This document shows, in pieces, positions 46,463 to 57,416 of a stretch of DNA of 64,000 bases (position 1 is the first letter of the stretch; each line of letters begins with the position of its first letter). The DNA is taken from the NCBI GenBank assembly GCA_020881915.1, contig JAJFPB010000012.1:1139828-1203827 (forward strand), written 5' to 3'. Position numbers and translations under genes: made by a program. The notes under the pieces were generated by a model that was not told the origin of the DNA, made no database searches, and saw nothing but the letters and a program-made list of their open reading frames with translations. The DNA comes from Paramyrothecium sp. XJ0827. Lineage: Eukaryota > Ascomycota > Sordariomycetes > Hypocreales > Stachybotryaceae.

Positions 46463-46566
46463 AGTAAATAGATCTCATAAACAAGGGGCGTGTTTTGTGG
46501 CATATAGGGGACCCCAATGGTTGGTGGTGGTTGTGCCCAGATACGTCTCGATTGAGGTCGATTTCC

Positions 46567-46600
46567 AGCTGCCTTAGTGCGGCGTCGCATTTTTGCGACA
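46567..46600. repeat. Copy 2 of the 34-nt direct repeat
   Basis: See copy 1 at 46223. The perfect 14-nt palindrome TCGCAxxxxTGCGA type core is intact here. Confidence 0.85.
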
Positions 46601-46941
46601 TCATCCAATTACGCCAGCGCAACCTACTCGTTCGGGGGATTCTGAACAATCACTTGGGGATGCTGTATGAGCCGGACTCCCCGGCCGGGGGGGGGAGGGC
46701 GGGCATAGGCTTATGTGTACACTCACTGTATGAGCGGTCCTGATTTCAAGGCGTGTGCTATACACCCCCTCCCTGCTCTGGTGTCTGCAGGCGCGGGACG
46801 AGCCCCTGCAGCCTGGAAACATGTATATATTCATCGAGAATTCATGCCTGGCACCCATCCCATTGCACATTTTTCTCGTCCCCATTATTGCACCCATCCT
46901 GAAATCACTGGCCGCCCTCCTGGCTTGCGAGCGCGTACAAA

Positions 46942-48384
46942 ATGGCTGATACGGCATCTCGAGCGCAATTGGAACCGATAACCGGCACATTTGAGACGCT
47001 GAAGTCACAAATCATTTCCCTCTACAAAGACGACGGCCTGTCCCTTGAACAGGTGATGAAAATAATGAGAGAGCGCCATGGTTTTGATGCAAAGTACGTT
47101 TGCCCGTGTCCCATCTTGCTACCCGCCTGACAAGTTATAGAAAGAGACAGTACATCTATCGGTTAGAAATCTGGGGAGTCCGCAAGTACAAAACGACACA
47201 AAGCCATCAAAGCGGACGGACAGAGACCCTAGCTAGAGCCATAACGAACACCACGCCAGGTTTGCCAACCAGCCTGGCCCAAGGATCAGCCAGTTGTACA
47301 CCATCGAGTGTTCACAGGTCTCGTAGCTCGAGAGAAAGCATTCCAGAACCGAATACTTCATCGGAACCTCGAACTAATCAGCTGCAACCCCCCACCTCAA
47401 CTCACCGAACATCACCGGCCTTTCAGGCTCGCAGGAGATCCATGGCCAGTGTCGCAGCCCTCGACAGCGCACTAGAAGAGCATGATCCTCGAGTACAGCC
47501 AAAGCGCCAGAAACGATACGACGAGAGCCAAGATGATGCTAGCTTGTCTTTCGGGTGTCCCTTTAGAAAGCGTGACCCTTGGCGCTTTAACGTACGAGAC
47601 TACACAGTTTGTGCCACCTCGGCCTTCCAGAGCATGTCGCTTCTGAAGTGAGCAATACCATGATCCTCTGACGGGGAGACAGTGCGACAAGCAACACGCC
47701 CAGCTGACAACCATAGGAAACACCTAATTCTCGTCCACTCCATAGGTCATGAATGCCTCCGTTGCCATGCGCAATTCGAGACACGCTCGGAGCTGAGTTC
47801 GCACATGAAACAGGTCGTGTCGTGTAGCGTTTCCGACAAGTCTCTGTATGCCAACGAAATCATCACTCCGGACATGCAAGCGCAGCTTCTTTCCCAGGGC
47901 CCCGGTGAGGTGAGAAGTTGGGCTGAGCTGTGGCGTGTAATTTTCCCCCAAGATGATGCTGTTCTGGAGCCGGGTGAGTTCGGCCACGCTATCCTTTGTC
48001 ATTATTGCTCTGACGGATGCAGACTATGAACCGTCGGTAGAGCTACACAATGTGATGCGTGTTATTCAGGATAACATTGCCTTTCTTGCATACCAGCTAA
48101 ATTCAAAGTCTTCCATATTGGGAAGCCAAGTGAAGCTCGAAGACTTCTTACGTTCGTTTTTCAACAACATCCTACCTGTATCTCAGCTGGACAAATCTCC
48201 TCAGCCCAACGAGAGGTTAGAAGCAACTGCTTCCTCTGACCTGGATTCATCTGATGGTACGTCAAGAGTTTGATCTTGAAAAGAGTTCCGCTAAAACAAA
48301 CAATCAGAATCTAGCTTTGAAGGTTTTCGCGTTCTTTCAGCAGAGGAGATCAACGAACTCATTGTCCATGATCCTGACTTCTGA
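46942..48384 (+). CDS. Clr5-type N-terminus plus two-finger zinc module
   Basis: Five exons, 46942-47093, 47141-47647, 47717-47973, 48023-48256 and 48308-48384 (introns 47, 69, 49 and 51 nt), give 408 residues; every junction keeps frame. Residues 17-68 match the fungal Clr5 pattern: helix KSQIISLYKDDGLSLEQVMKIM, HGFDAKKRQYIYRL, then IWGVRKYK. A KRQKR basic patch (172-176) could be a nuclear signal. The zinc module is C190-x17-C208-x13-H222-x4-H227 and C233-x2-C236-x12-H249-x6-C256, with a tail RSWAELWRVIFP like the IW-x2-LF tail of its relatives. It is the fourth module copy in the window. Clr5 domains occur in many fungal proteins including a cellulase regulator; a DNA-related role is likely but unproven. 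Confidence 0.85.
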
Positions 48385-49493
48385 ATGATCTTGCTAGTTG
48401 ATGCTTATTTCCTACATTAGTTTCCCCTCGCATACTTAATGAGTGAGGTATGGCAACAGGTTTTAGGAGCGAGCCATTAGGCTTGTATTTCAGGTGTCTA
48501 GTAGAGCGGGAGCCCTGGATGAGTGAGAGAGAATGATAGGAAGATAACAAGTTACCTATGAGTACTAGAGTCAAATGCCAGAATGTTCATGGCATCAAAA
48601 GATGGAGTTTGCACAAGGATGGAATGCATATATTTCAACAGTGCCGGCCAGCCGCACGACGCTCTCTCTCGTGTGTTGTATTAGAGACACGTAGTAAAAA
48701 GTTCGAACAAGCTACACCGCTCTAACTACCTATTAGGAAGCAATGCAAAGAATCTCAAGAAACGCACACTACGTCTATAACAAAGACTTGTGGAAAGAGG
48801 GTTTGAAGACATGGGTATTTTAAGAGTCTAGGCCTCCTGAATAGATTCGAGTTGAAACATACATTAACTAGGTAAGCAAAACAACTTTTTCTCCAGACAG
48901 CACAAGTATCATCTCTTGTAAACCCCAAACACGGTGGTACAACAGTGCGTGCACAGTGAAGGCTGTTTGTGCTCGATTTGTGCCCAAGTCCAGACCCTAG
49001 TCTTGATGAATTGAAAGAAGTTCTTTTTGTTCATGAACGCCTGTGGCGAGCTGCCACTTCAACAAAGCCAAGCGCGGCTGTTCAAGGTCGTCTTTGTCGA
49101 CCTGCAGCCCGGGCCATAAACCTATTCTTGTACAGTTCGACTGCCGTTGCTTTGTCGCCAGATATTTTATCTGCACTTCTCTCTTCCATTGCAATGGAGG
49201 AGCTCCTTAAGAAACTCTGTCATTACCGTCGTGGATAAGTTCAAACTCGTACCGACCCCCGAGCATCGGCTTAGCATTGTGTACACTACAACCTGCCGCA
49301 GCAACCACATACCAACCACCGTTTCGACGCCGACACGACAGTCACCTCTTCGTCTGTCCCCTCCCGGATTTCTTACACCCACGGGAACATCCCCATTGCT
49401 TCAGACCAAAAGCCCCGAGTTTCCTCCCCTCCGCCATTGCCTCGCCCAGTCGAGTAAGCAAGCTCCAGGTTCACCAGACGATCCGGAAGCAAG
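48385..49493. other. Intergenic region
   Basis: 1.1 kb with no convincing gene. The plus strand becomes CT/CA-rich from 49.3 kb, probably the leader of the next gene. Confidence 0.45.
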
Positions 49494-49856
49494 ATGAAGA
49501 GCGTTCGGTCTGAAGCTTATTACAGTGCTCAGGATGCGCAGTATACTCTCAACGATTTTCTGGGAACCCTGTTCAACGGGGCGATCTTTTGGACATGGGT
49601 CTTTGGACTGGCCTACGTCCTGCTGTTGGGTACCACCCTCGAGAAGGTGATCCGGCAGCAGCGCTATCGAGTGACTGGAAATTTGTCGCATGGCATTTGC
49701 ACAATCTTCACTGTCATGTTCTTCAACAACCCGGAACTCATGGTCTTCTTTATCATGTGCTTGAACTTGATTGTCGTATATCTGATGATCATGGCGCTCA
49801 TGGCGCGTCTCATACCGGAGACGATCAAATTCTTCAAGGAGGTTTATTATGCGTAA
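49494..49856 (+). CDS. Small membrane protein, unknown
   Basis: Single exon, 120 residues. Two to three hydrophobic helices: about 27-47 (FNGAIFWTWVFGLAYVLLLGT) and a long region 68-107 that can form two helices (CTIFTVMFFNN and LMVFFIMCLNLIVVYLMIMALMA). The N-terminus is hydrophilic (MKSVRSEAYYSAQDAQY). No family recognised. Similar-sized membrane-protein genes occur at 59094 and 60072, but I see no clear sequence similarity between them. Confidence 0.6.
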   Translation: MKSVRSEAYYSAQDAQYTLNDFLGTLFNGAIFWTWVFGLAYVLLLGTTLEKVIRQQRYRVTGNLSHGICTIFTVMFFNNPELMVFFIMCLNLIVVYLMIMALMARLIPETIKFFKEVYYA

Positions 49857-50352
49857 GAGTGCGTCAGCAAAATGCCAGGCGTTTTCGAGTCCCTGGTGAT
49901 GCCGACTGTTTATTGGTCAGGCTGAAGACTTGGTGGTGCTCTGGGATTGAACAGTGGGATGGCGTGCATCGTTGATGGAGGACGTGAGCTGGCTGGCACG
50001 GAGATTTCGATCAAGAGGTAGTGAGTTGAATTGATTATGGAATGAGCCTCGTTTTCACTCAATATGCACATATTCAATGGAAAGCTGCGGTGCTCGTAGG
50101 CATTGGCGCTGCTTTGACATTACGATGCCCGATCTTCAACTCATTGTATCAAATTACCAAGCGATGTTTGGGCAGCCCTACTTGGCAGACCAGAAATTAC
50201 ATATTCTTGCGAGGCTTAGAGCACAGCCTCGATCCTGCATTCACGCCTAATCGAGCACACGTGATTGATGCTGCAACCATGTGTCAAATGTGCAAGGCTG
50301 AGCCTGAAAATTTTCCTCGTGTTTGGCATAACTTCTGTTTTTGCCGCGTGCC
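49857..50352. other. Upstream region of HET gene
   Basis: About 500 nt, no feature recognised. The frame at 50042-50452 is a weak shadow. Confidence 0.4.
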
Positions 50353-52098
50353 ATGGCGTCTATGTATGAGACAACACCTCTTCAAACCCGCGGTGCGCTT
50401 CGTCTCCTGGAGCTCACGCCGGGGGCCTTTGATGATCCAAACATTCATGTAACCATACGACGTACTAATCTCTCGGCTGCCGAATCAACCTTCGAAGCCC
50501 TATCATACACTTGGGGTGCTCAGCATCCACAGCAAAGCATTTGGTGTGGCCCGGATGGCCTTCAGCAGCTTGAGGTCTCCTTGAATTGTTATACGGCACT
50601 GCGCTACCTGCGAGATCCTCACAAGCCCAGAACGCTTTGGATCGACGCAATCTGCATCAACCAATCTGATGTTGCGGAGAGGAATCAGCAGGTGCGGATT
50701 ATGGGCGGTATTTTTGCCGCTGCACATCAAGTCATCGCTTTCTTAGGAGAGAGCGATCCCGATACTCGGCTCCTTTTCCAGCATCTTGCACTGGTTGATG
50801 CGGAATTCAAACTTGGGAAGACCTCAGACGAAATATCCCCACCATCAAGCTCTATAATCAGCTACTTGGATACACTCCTCATACGGCCGTGGTTCTCTCG
50901 AGTATGGGTGATTCAGGAGGCGGCAAATTTAAAAGCCCTCGTTTTCATGTGTGGACATGATTCGGCAACGTTCGATGCCTTAAGATCTTGTCTTTTTGGC
51001 CACCAAGATAATTACCGCACCATCGATCAATACCCTCCCCCAATCGAGGTTCTGCGGGCGCTCGATAGAATTAAGCTCCCGAGTCCAACATCTTTGCACG
51101 AGATATACTCACTTGTCACTGAGACTGGCCTTTCTGAAGCATCCGATCCGAGGGATCGCATTTTTGCCTTGACACCTCTGGTAAAAAAAGACTCGCATTC
51201 CTTGTTGCGACTGATAGATTACGAGGCAAGTGTCGAGGATATTTATGAGCACTTTACAGTGCTCCTCCTCGCTGAACTGGGTCTTATAATGTCAAAATCC
51301 ATCCGCCATCCTCATATGCGGGCTATGCCGTCATGGGTACTTGACTTAAGTCAGCATACCTGAGCGATGTTGATTTTTGGGAATATTTTGACGAGTTTCC
51401 AGCCTTCAGGTCGCTATTCCATCGAGACATCACTGCCAATTATTTTTCAATAACCAATGAATTGTCGAACAGAGTCCTCAAAGTGAATGGATTTCGATAT
51501 GCACAAATCCAGGCGTTAGGCTCCCTGAACCAGTTTGGAAGGAATCATTTGCCAAGGGAGAATTTTCAAGCCAAGGCTGAGGAGTTCTTTTCCTCTCTGC
51601 ATGGTTTAAGGTGCGGTACAATCCATAGCGACTGGCCGGAGCCGCTGGTCCAAGGTAAGCAGAGTTGCGATTTCGTCTCATCCTTACTAAGTCGTGTAGC
51701 AATTAAGAGCATTGAGAAGGAGGAGGATCTACAGATAGCCTTAGCTGGTTATACGGGTCTGGTGAGTGCTTGGCTGTGGAACGATACCTTCGAGTAAATA
51801 TCATGTGCTTACCCTGGTCCAGATGTACGATGCTGCTAGAACGTTCGAACAGTTCAGTTTTTTCGTCACAACCAGTGGCAAGCTTGGGATAGTCACAAGT
51901 CAGGCACAGGCAGGAGATACCGTATGCCTCGTCCAAGGGGAATTGGACCCGTGGCTACTTCGCGAGCACTCTGTTGGTTATTGGAAGCTGATTAGTGGAG
52001 GCTGCCATGTCTTGGACTTGTTCATTCACGCCTTCAGATTACAATTGAACGAAGGGGGGACCAAGTATCCTTGGATTCGTGCGCAATATCAAACCTGA
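50353..52098 (+). CDS. HET domain protein, four exons
   Basis: Model exons 50353-51349, 51403-51654, 51700-51761 and 51823-52098 give 528 residues. HET blocks: FEALSYTWG (47-55), TLWIDAICINQSDVAERNQQVRIM (94-117), VIAFLGES, WFSRVWVIQEAA (about 178-189) and ASDPRDRIFALTPL. Last two introns are clear: donor GTAAGC with TACTAAG, and donor GTGAGT. The first (51350-51402, 53 nt, donor GTCAGC, acceptor TTTCCAG) is inferred because the upstream frame stops at 51361 while the C-terminal frame resumes in another register; a frameshift at the same place is the alternative. The C-terminal block (GKLGIVTSQAQAGDTVCLVQG) is typical of HET proteins with this architecture. Start at 50353 is chosen over a non-ATG codon slightly upstream. 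Confidence 0.88.
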
Positions 52099-52400
52099 TA
52101 TTCGAGCAGGAGCATTTGGACGAGTTTTGCATTTGCTAACGACAATATAAATACAGAAGGATGATTCTCCCACAAATTCTCATTCTCGATTAGACTGTAG
52201 TTCATGAGGGCTGTCATTTCCTGCGTTCTCCACAGTGCTTCTATGCGCAACCCACTGCATGTTGGGTGCATCCTACTCCCGTACCCCTGTAGTATGATCA
52301 CTAACAAAGACCTTCCGTTACAACCTCCGGAAAATTGGTACGAGACCAGGAAATCCCCCCTGAACCTGAACATCAGCAGCGCCATGCATACCTTCCGGCC

Positions 52401-53594
52401 ATGAAGACAGACGTCAAACTCCCAGATTGCGGATCTCCTGATCTCCACCTGAGCCACCCTACTCCGGAAGAGTGCATCCGCATCTGGTCCCAGACTGCAG
52501 CCTCGTGGAAGGATTCTCTCACCACCAACCTTTACCTTGTCGAGTCTCATTATCTTACAACTATTCCTCTTGCTGAGAATGGAGGCATGACCACGTGGGT
52601 TCTTGTTGACAAGAAGCTCCCGCCCAACGATCGGCAAATCCTCTGCTCGTGTGAGACCTTCCGGAAGCGGGCTCTCTGCAGCGATGAGAGGGGCAATATC
52701 GAGGAAGGCCTCGTTCATGGCGTTGCAAGCGTCTTCTGCCCGCCAGAATACCGGGGCCGCGGCTACGGAAGTCGTCACATGAAGGAGCTGGCCAAGGCGT
52801 TGCGCAGGTGGCAGCTTGGCCATGGAGAGAGCATCGGTAGCATTCTGTATTCGGACATTGGCAAGGAGTACTATGCCAGGCTGGGCTGGCTACCGAATCC
52901 GAGTAACGGGCACTTTGTCTTCCCGCCTGCGAGGATGGAAGCACTGCCAGCGCTGGTGCAGCCGGTTTCTGAACCGGAGCTCGAAGGGCTCTGTCACAGA
53001 GACGAGGTCATGGTTCGCGAGGCCATGGCAATGCCCAGCGCAATACCGAAGCGTGCGGTGATCCTCCCAGACCTGCACCACATGCTCTGGCACATCCGAA
53101 AGGAAGACTTCGCCACCAACCACATTTTCGGACACAGAGCCGAGGCAAAAGGCGCCATTGCTGGCAACCCTGGCAAGCAGGTTTGGGCAATCTGGGTGCG
53201 TCGCTATTACCAGCACCCGGACCACCCTGGCGAGGTGATGGATGACGACGGCGAAAACGTGCTCTACATCCTTCGCCTCGTTGTAGAGAGCGACCCCACG
53301 GCCAACAAGCCCCACGATGGCCAGCCAACGCCCCTGACGGACGCCTACGCGGAGCAGGCAGCAGCGCTCAAAGCTGTGCTGCAAGCTGCCCAGTCCGAGG
53401 CGGCAGAGTGGCGCCTCGATCATGTGGAGCTGTGGGAGCCTTCTCCTTTGGTGCGGAGCCTCCTGCAGCAGAGCGGCCTTGCTACTGCCAAGGTGGAGCG
53501 GCAGGAGGATAGCATTGCGAGTGCACTGTGGTTCGAGGAAGGCAACGTAACGGCACCATCTTGGGTCAACAACCAACATTACGCGTGGTGCTAG
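52401..53594 (+). CDS. LYC1: LYC1-type lysine N-acetyltransferase (GNAT)
   Basis: Single exon, 397 residues from the ATG at 52401, which gives the usual family start (MKTDVKLPDC, then LSHPTPEECIRIW). An open extension of 22 codons upstream has no matching sequence. GNAT motif A: VASVFCPPEYRGRGYGSRHMKELAKAL (about 108-134) with the acetyl-CoA loop RGRGYG at 118-123, followed by SILYSDIGKEYYARLGW. A long C-terminal domain ends with HVELWEPSPLV and SIASALWF, as in Yarrowia LYC1, which acetylates the epsilon-amino group of free lysine in lysine breakdown. High confidence for the family; substrate assumed from family. Confidence 0.88.
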   Translation: MKTDVKLPDCGSPDLHLSHPTPEECIRIWSQTAASWKDSLTTNLYLVESHYLTTIPLAENGGMTTWVLVDKKLPPNDRQILCSCETFRKRALCSDERGNIEEGLVHGVASVFCPPEYRGRGYGSRHMKELAKALRRWQLGHGESIGSILYSDIGKEYYARLGWLPNPSNGHFVFPPARMEALPALVQPVSEPELEGLCHRDEVMVREAMAMPSAIPKRAVILPDLHHMLWHIRKEDFATNHIFGHRAEAKGAIAGNPGKQVWAIWVRRYYQHPDHPGEVMDDDGENVLYILRLVVESDPTANKPHDGQPTPLTDAYAEQAAALKAVLQAAQSEAAEWRLDHVELWEPSPLVRSLLQQSGLATAKVERQEDSIASALWFEEGNVTAPSWVNNQHYAWC

Positions 53595-53845
53595 AGTACT
53601 TGGGCAGCTGAATAGGCGGCTTTTGTTTGTCTACTTGTTTGTTTCTTTGTTTGTGCCTTCTAGTTCACCCATTCCTTGCAGTTGGCTGGGTTCATGGCGA
53701 GCAATGTTTCAGACGTCAAACGCCTCGAATGTAGGATATCATTATGGGTCGGCCTCCAGAAGAAAGAATAGTCATATCTCGTAAAATGCGAAACCAAACC
53801 TCCCAAACCGCCACAAGATACAGTGACTGTCCACCGCAAATGGTA

Positions 53846-56671
53846 TCAATCCCCCCAGTCCATGTAGTCGTACTCACGTATCAAGTCCTTGATGACCCCG
53901 TCCCAGGTGCCCGCCTCCATAGCCACCACGTTGGCCCTCTTACCGTCCAGCGTCCTGGCCGACTGTGCGAAGCCAGGATGCTGGCAGACCATCTGGAGCA
54001 ACTCCGCGTCGCCAATCTTCGCCGCGTAGTGTATAGGCGCCCAGCCGTCCTTGCCTGTCTGCGGTCCCACGTCCTTGAGCTGCAGGAGCGTCATGGCGCA
54101 TTCTACGTGCGAGTTGGAGAGCGCCTCGATCAAGGGTGTGTTGCCGTTGTTGGCCCTGACCACTGCCGCGCCGGGGCAGCCGGACGACTGGAGCATGACT
54201 TGCAACGAGGCATTTTCCCCGTGGAAGCAGGCGTGGTGGAACGCATTTCTCCCAGAGTTGTCCGTCAAGTCAACTTTTGCTCCGGACCGGATCAGGACCT
54301 CAACGCATTCGGCGTCGTCCAAGAGGTCAAATATCGGCGGCCTGCCGTCGTCATCCCTAATGTTGATGTGTGTCGGGTCTTTCGTGCTGCAGAGGACCGA
54401 CACGACCTTGAGTCTCTCAGTGCTCTGCGCTGACAGTCCAGCGAAATGTAGTGCCACCTGACCGTTCTCGTCTTGCACGCTTGGGTCCGCCCCAACGTTC
54501 AGCAGCATCTTGACACAGGAGGCCGAGAGGCACGAGGCGACGTGGACCGCCGTCTCGCCCCAGATATTAACCTGGTTGATGTTTATCTGATCGGGGCATC
54601 GCTTCCAGATTTGGAGAGCGGCAGCGAGACCACTATCGAATTTGGACTCTACCGCAGCGTGGATGATGTTGGCTCCCAGGTTGGACAGTAGCAGCGGGTC
54701 GGCGCCGTGGTCAATCAGGATGTGCATCTCTTCAACACGGCCGGAGGATGCGGCCCAATGCAATGGCGTCCACTGGTACTTTTTGTCCTTCTGGTCTATC
54801 AAGTTGTGTATAATCTTCGTTCCTTTGGGTTGCTCAAGGGCCGAGGCTCGGAAGTATTCGAGGATGGCAGCGAAGAGGGGGGACCGTCCGCGATATTTCA
54901 GCTTCCACTGCGCCCAGTTGGTGGTGACAGGAGCATTATTGGCCTCATCTACCAGGTGAATCAGACTATCTCCGTTAGATAACCGATCGGCACACTTTGG
55001 GGGGTTTTAGATTGTGCTGTCAACATACTCCTCAAGAGAAGGCCGCTCGCGGTCATCATGTCTGTATAAATCCAGCACCGCTACATGCATAGGCGTGAAC
55101 TCGAAATCTGCCAGTACATCATCTTGCTCCCCGAAAATTTTGACGAGACTTTTCTCGTTCTCCGTGGCATCCTTGCCTATAGACTTCAGCACGGCGAAGT
55201 CAGCAGGTGTCCTGGATTACACGTCAGCATCCACGCATGGCGGCGACCTAGAGGGAAATTCACAAACAGACCTGGCTCCTATGTCCCCGGTGCGGGTTGC
55301 CGCTCCTATCTGCAATAAGTACTTGACTATTCCGAGTTGTTTGTTGTATACAGCAGCCTATCGGGGCTAGATTAGCACATAGAATCGGTCTGCTTCCTGA
55401 GGGAGGGACTTACGTGTAGTAGGGACCAGCCGTCAGGCGCTGTATCCCATATAGTCGCTTCTCCGGATTGAATGCACTCCTTCAGCTTCTCCAAATTGCC
55501 GTGCTTGACGTATCGCATTTGGTCCGATCCCTCGGAGATCATCCGAAACGTGTTAAGCTCATAACGTACCTCTACGCCCTTGATTGACATAGCTTCAGAT
55601 AAGAACTTACGGAAGAAAAACGAGTTCTCTTCGGCAGTGTCCCTCAAATTTTTGTTGTCTAAGCAGTTTGAGTCGGTACAGCGAGACTGGCTTTCCTTGA
55701 CATTGCGTCTGGAGCCCTTGAACCGGCGCCAGGGTCTTACGTTGGGCTCTTTGTGACATTGGCAGTGACAGCTGTAGTAACAGGACTGACGTGTGACATA
55801 CATGTCCTGGGGGAACAGCTGCCTCTTTCTTTGGCGGTTGATATTGGTCTTGGTAAGAGCCAGCTCTTCCGGCTCTGCGATGTCCATGGCCGCTGGATCG
55901 CAGGTGGAAGCCGCCGAGCCCCAGGACGTGGAACTCTCAATGCTATCTGCCGAGCTAAAGATAGACAGTTGTTCCATTAACGATGTGGTGTCTGAGCTAG
56001 TGCGTCTCGATACGTTGGAGCTGCTGCTGCTGTTTTTCCTTGGTCGCATCCTCGTAGTAGGTATTTGGAGGTTGTGTGGATTTGCTTCCGAGCAACCACC
56101 TTCAATTCGTGTCGCCGTGACCTCCGTGGATCCCCCTGGTTCTGCTGTCTCGGAGGACTCTGACAGCATAAAGCTGGGAAACCGGCTCGACAAGGCTATA
56201 AGGTCTCTCTGCTAATAGTCAGCTCAACGTGGCGCCTGTCGGCCGGTGGGAAACTGGGCCTTACGCGTGGGTGATGGACAGAAACGTGTGCAGCATGGCG
56301 ATCTACTCTTGGAGTTTGGCATGGAGCTTGTTGACGGAAGATCTGTGCTGGACCCATTTTGCGCGACGTACTGTAGAAAAGCTAGAGCCCCCCATCTGGA
56401 AGATGCGAGTCTTCAACTCTTCGATAAGCTCTTGCGAGTGGGCGAGCGTATCCTCGAGGACGGGACCCGAGACATGATGCAAGGTGTGCTTGCTCCGCAG
56501 GACTCGTTCGAAGCTAATCAAGGCCTCAGTGAAAACCACAAGGTCCTGGGCTAACCCTGCGAGCTCCTTATCGCCGCCTGAGAAGCTCTTAATTACATCG
56601 ATGACCTGCTTAGTCGTGCCGACGAGCTGGACAATTGAGGCAGCCAAGCTGATGATGCTTATCGGGTCCAT
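53846..56671 (-). CDS. Helo-like N-terminus, Cys-rich centre and ankyrin repeats
   Basis: Model exons 56671-56307, 56206-55414, 55357-55272, 55211-55029 and 54965-53846 give 848 residues in one frame. The N-terminus (MDPISIISLAASIVQLVGTTKQVIDVIKSF) is of the kind found in fungal NLR/STAND proteins. The centre has a Cys/His string (CYYSCHCQCHKEP) and a disordered Ser-rich part. Ankyrin-like repeats follow: GWSLLHAAVYNKQLGIVKYLL (broken by an intron), then about seven units from TPLHWAASSGRVEEMHILIDHGAD onward. The intron at 55028-54966 has donor GTATGT and a CTAAC branch site. At the first intron two donors are possible: GTAGAT at 56306 keeps the frame; GTAAGG at 56264 is a better donor but leaves an in-frame TAG. 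Such proteins often act in nonself recognition; here that is inference. Confidence 0.82.
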
Positions 56672-57416
56672 ACAGCTTGTCTACGATGTGAGTCTTCGTG
56701 TATCGAGTGGATGAGGCACAATGCCTGCTGTGAATTAGCTGAGATGTCAACAGAGACTGAAACGACAAGCAGGCTGTGGAACACGAAGTGAAGAAGAGGA
56801 AGGCTAGCGAACACCTCCTACTTTGCCCAGCCTGGGTGGAGATTTAACAGCGACACCCACTCTCCACACGTGCGCCCACTCTGTTTCTCTGTCTGTGCGG
56901 CTGTTTGTTGGTTGACAGAACGGGCATCCCTGTCCCGCTTGTGAAACTGCTCATTGACACTCCGAGCGTTCAGCCTTCAGTCACCGTGATGGGGGGGTTG
57001 TCCATCATCCAAGCCATGGCTGCCACACGCCGCCCATCCGTACAGACATTGACTGACTAGAGCTTGTTCGGGATGGTACAGTACCGGTATGCTGGGACCG
57101 GCGGTAGAAGAACAAATCAGAACAGAGTATACACAGCACAGCCCCTCCGTCCCCTGTAGGATTGTGACGAGGGGAGCATGCCAATGAATGGGGGCCAGCG
57201 GCTAAGAATGGAGCCAGAATACCCCTGGTATCAGGCGGGTAGACTAGGCGGCTCCCGTGGAGTTGAGGCTCTGAGGTGAGGCGAGTCACCACCCACACAG
57301 ACACAGCATCGTAAAGCTCAGTCTTCACTCTTCATTGGGTTGGTCAATATTGTCCGCGCATAGCCGCACGCATCACCCATTTAGACCAAGTCTTCACGAG
57401 GGGATGGGACAAGTTG
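56672..57416. other. Divergent promoter region
   Basis: About 740 nt between the ankyrin gene (minus) and the GNAT gene (plus), likely promoters of both. No other feature recognised. Confidence 0.45.
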
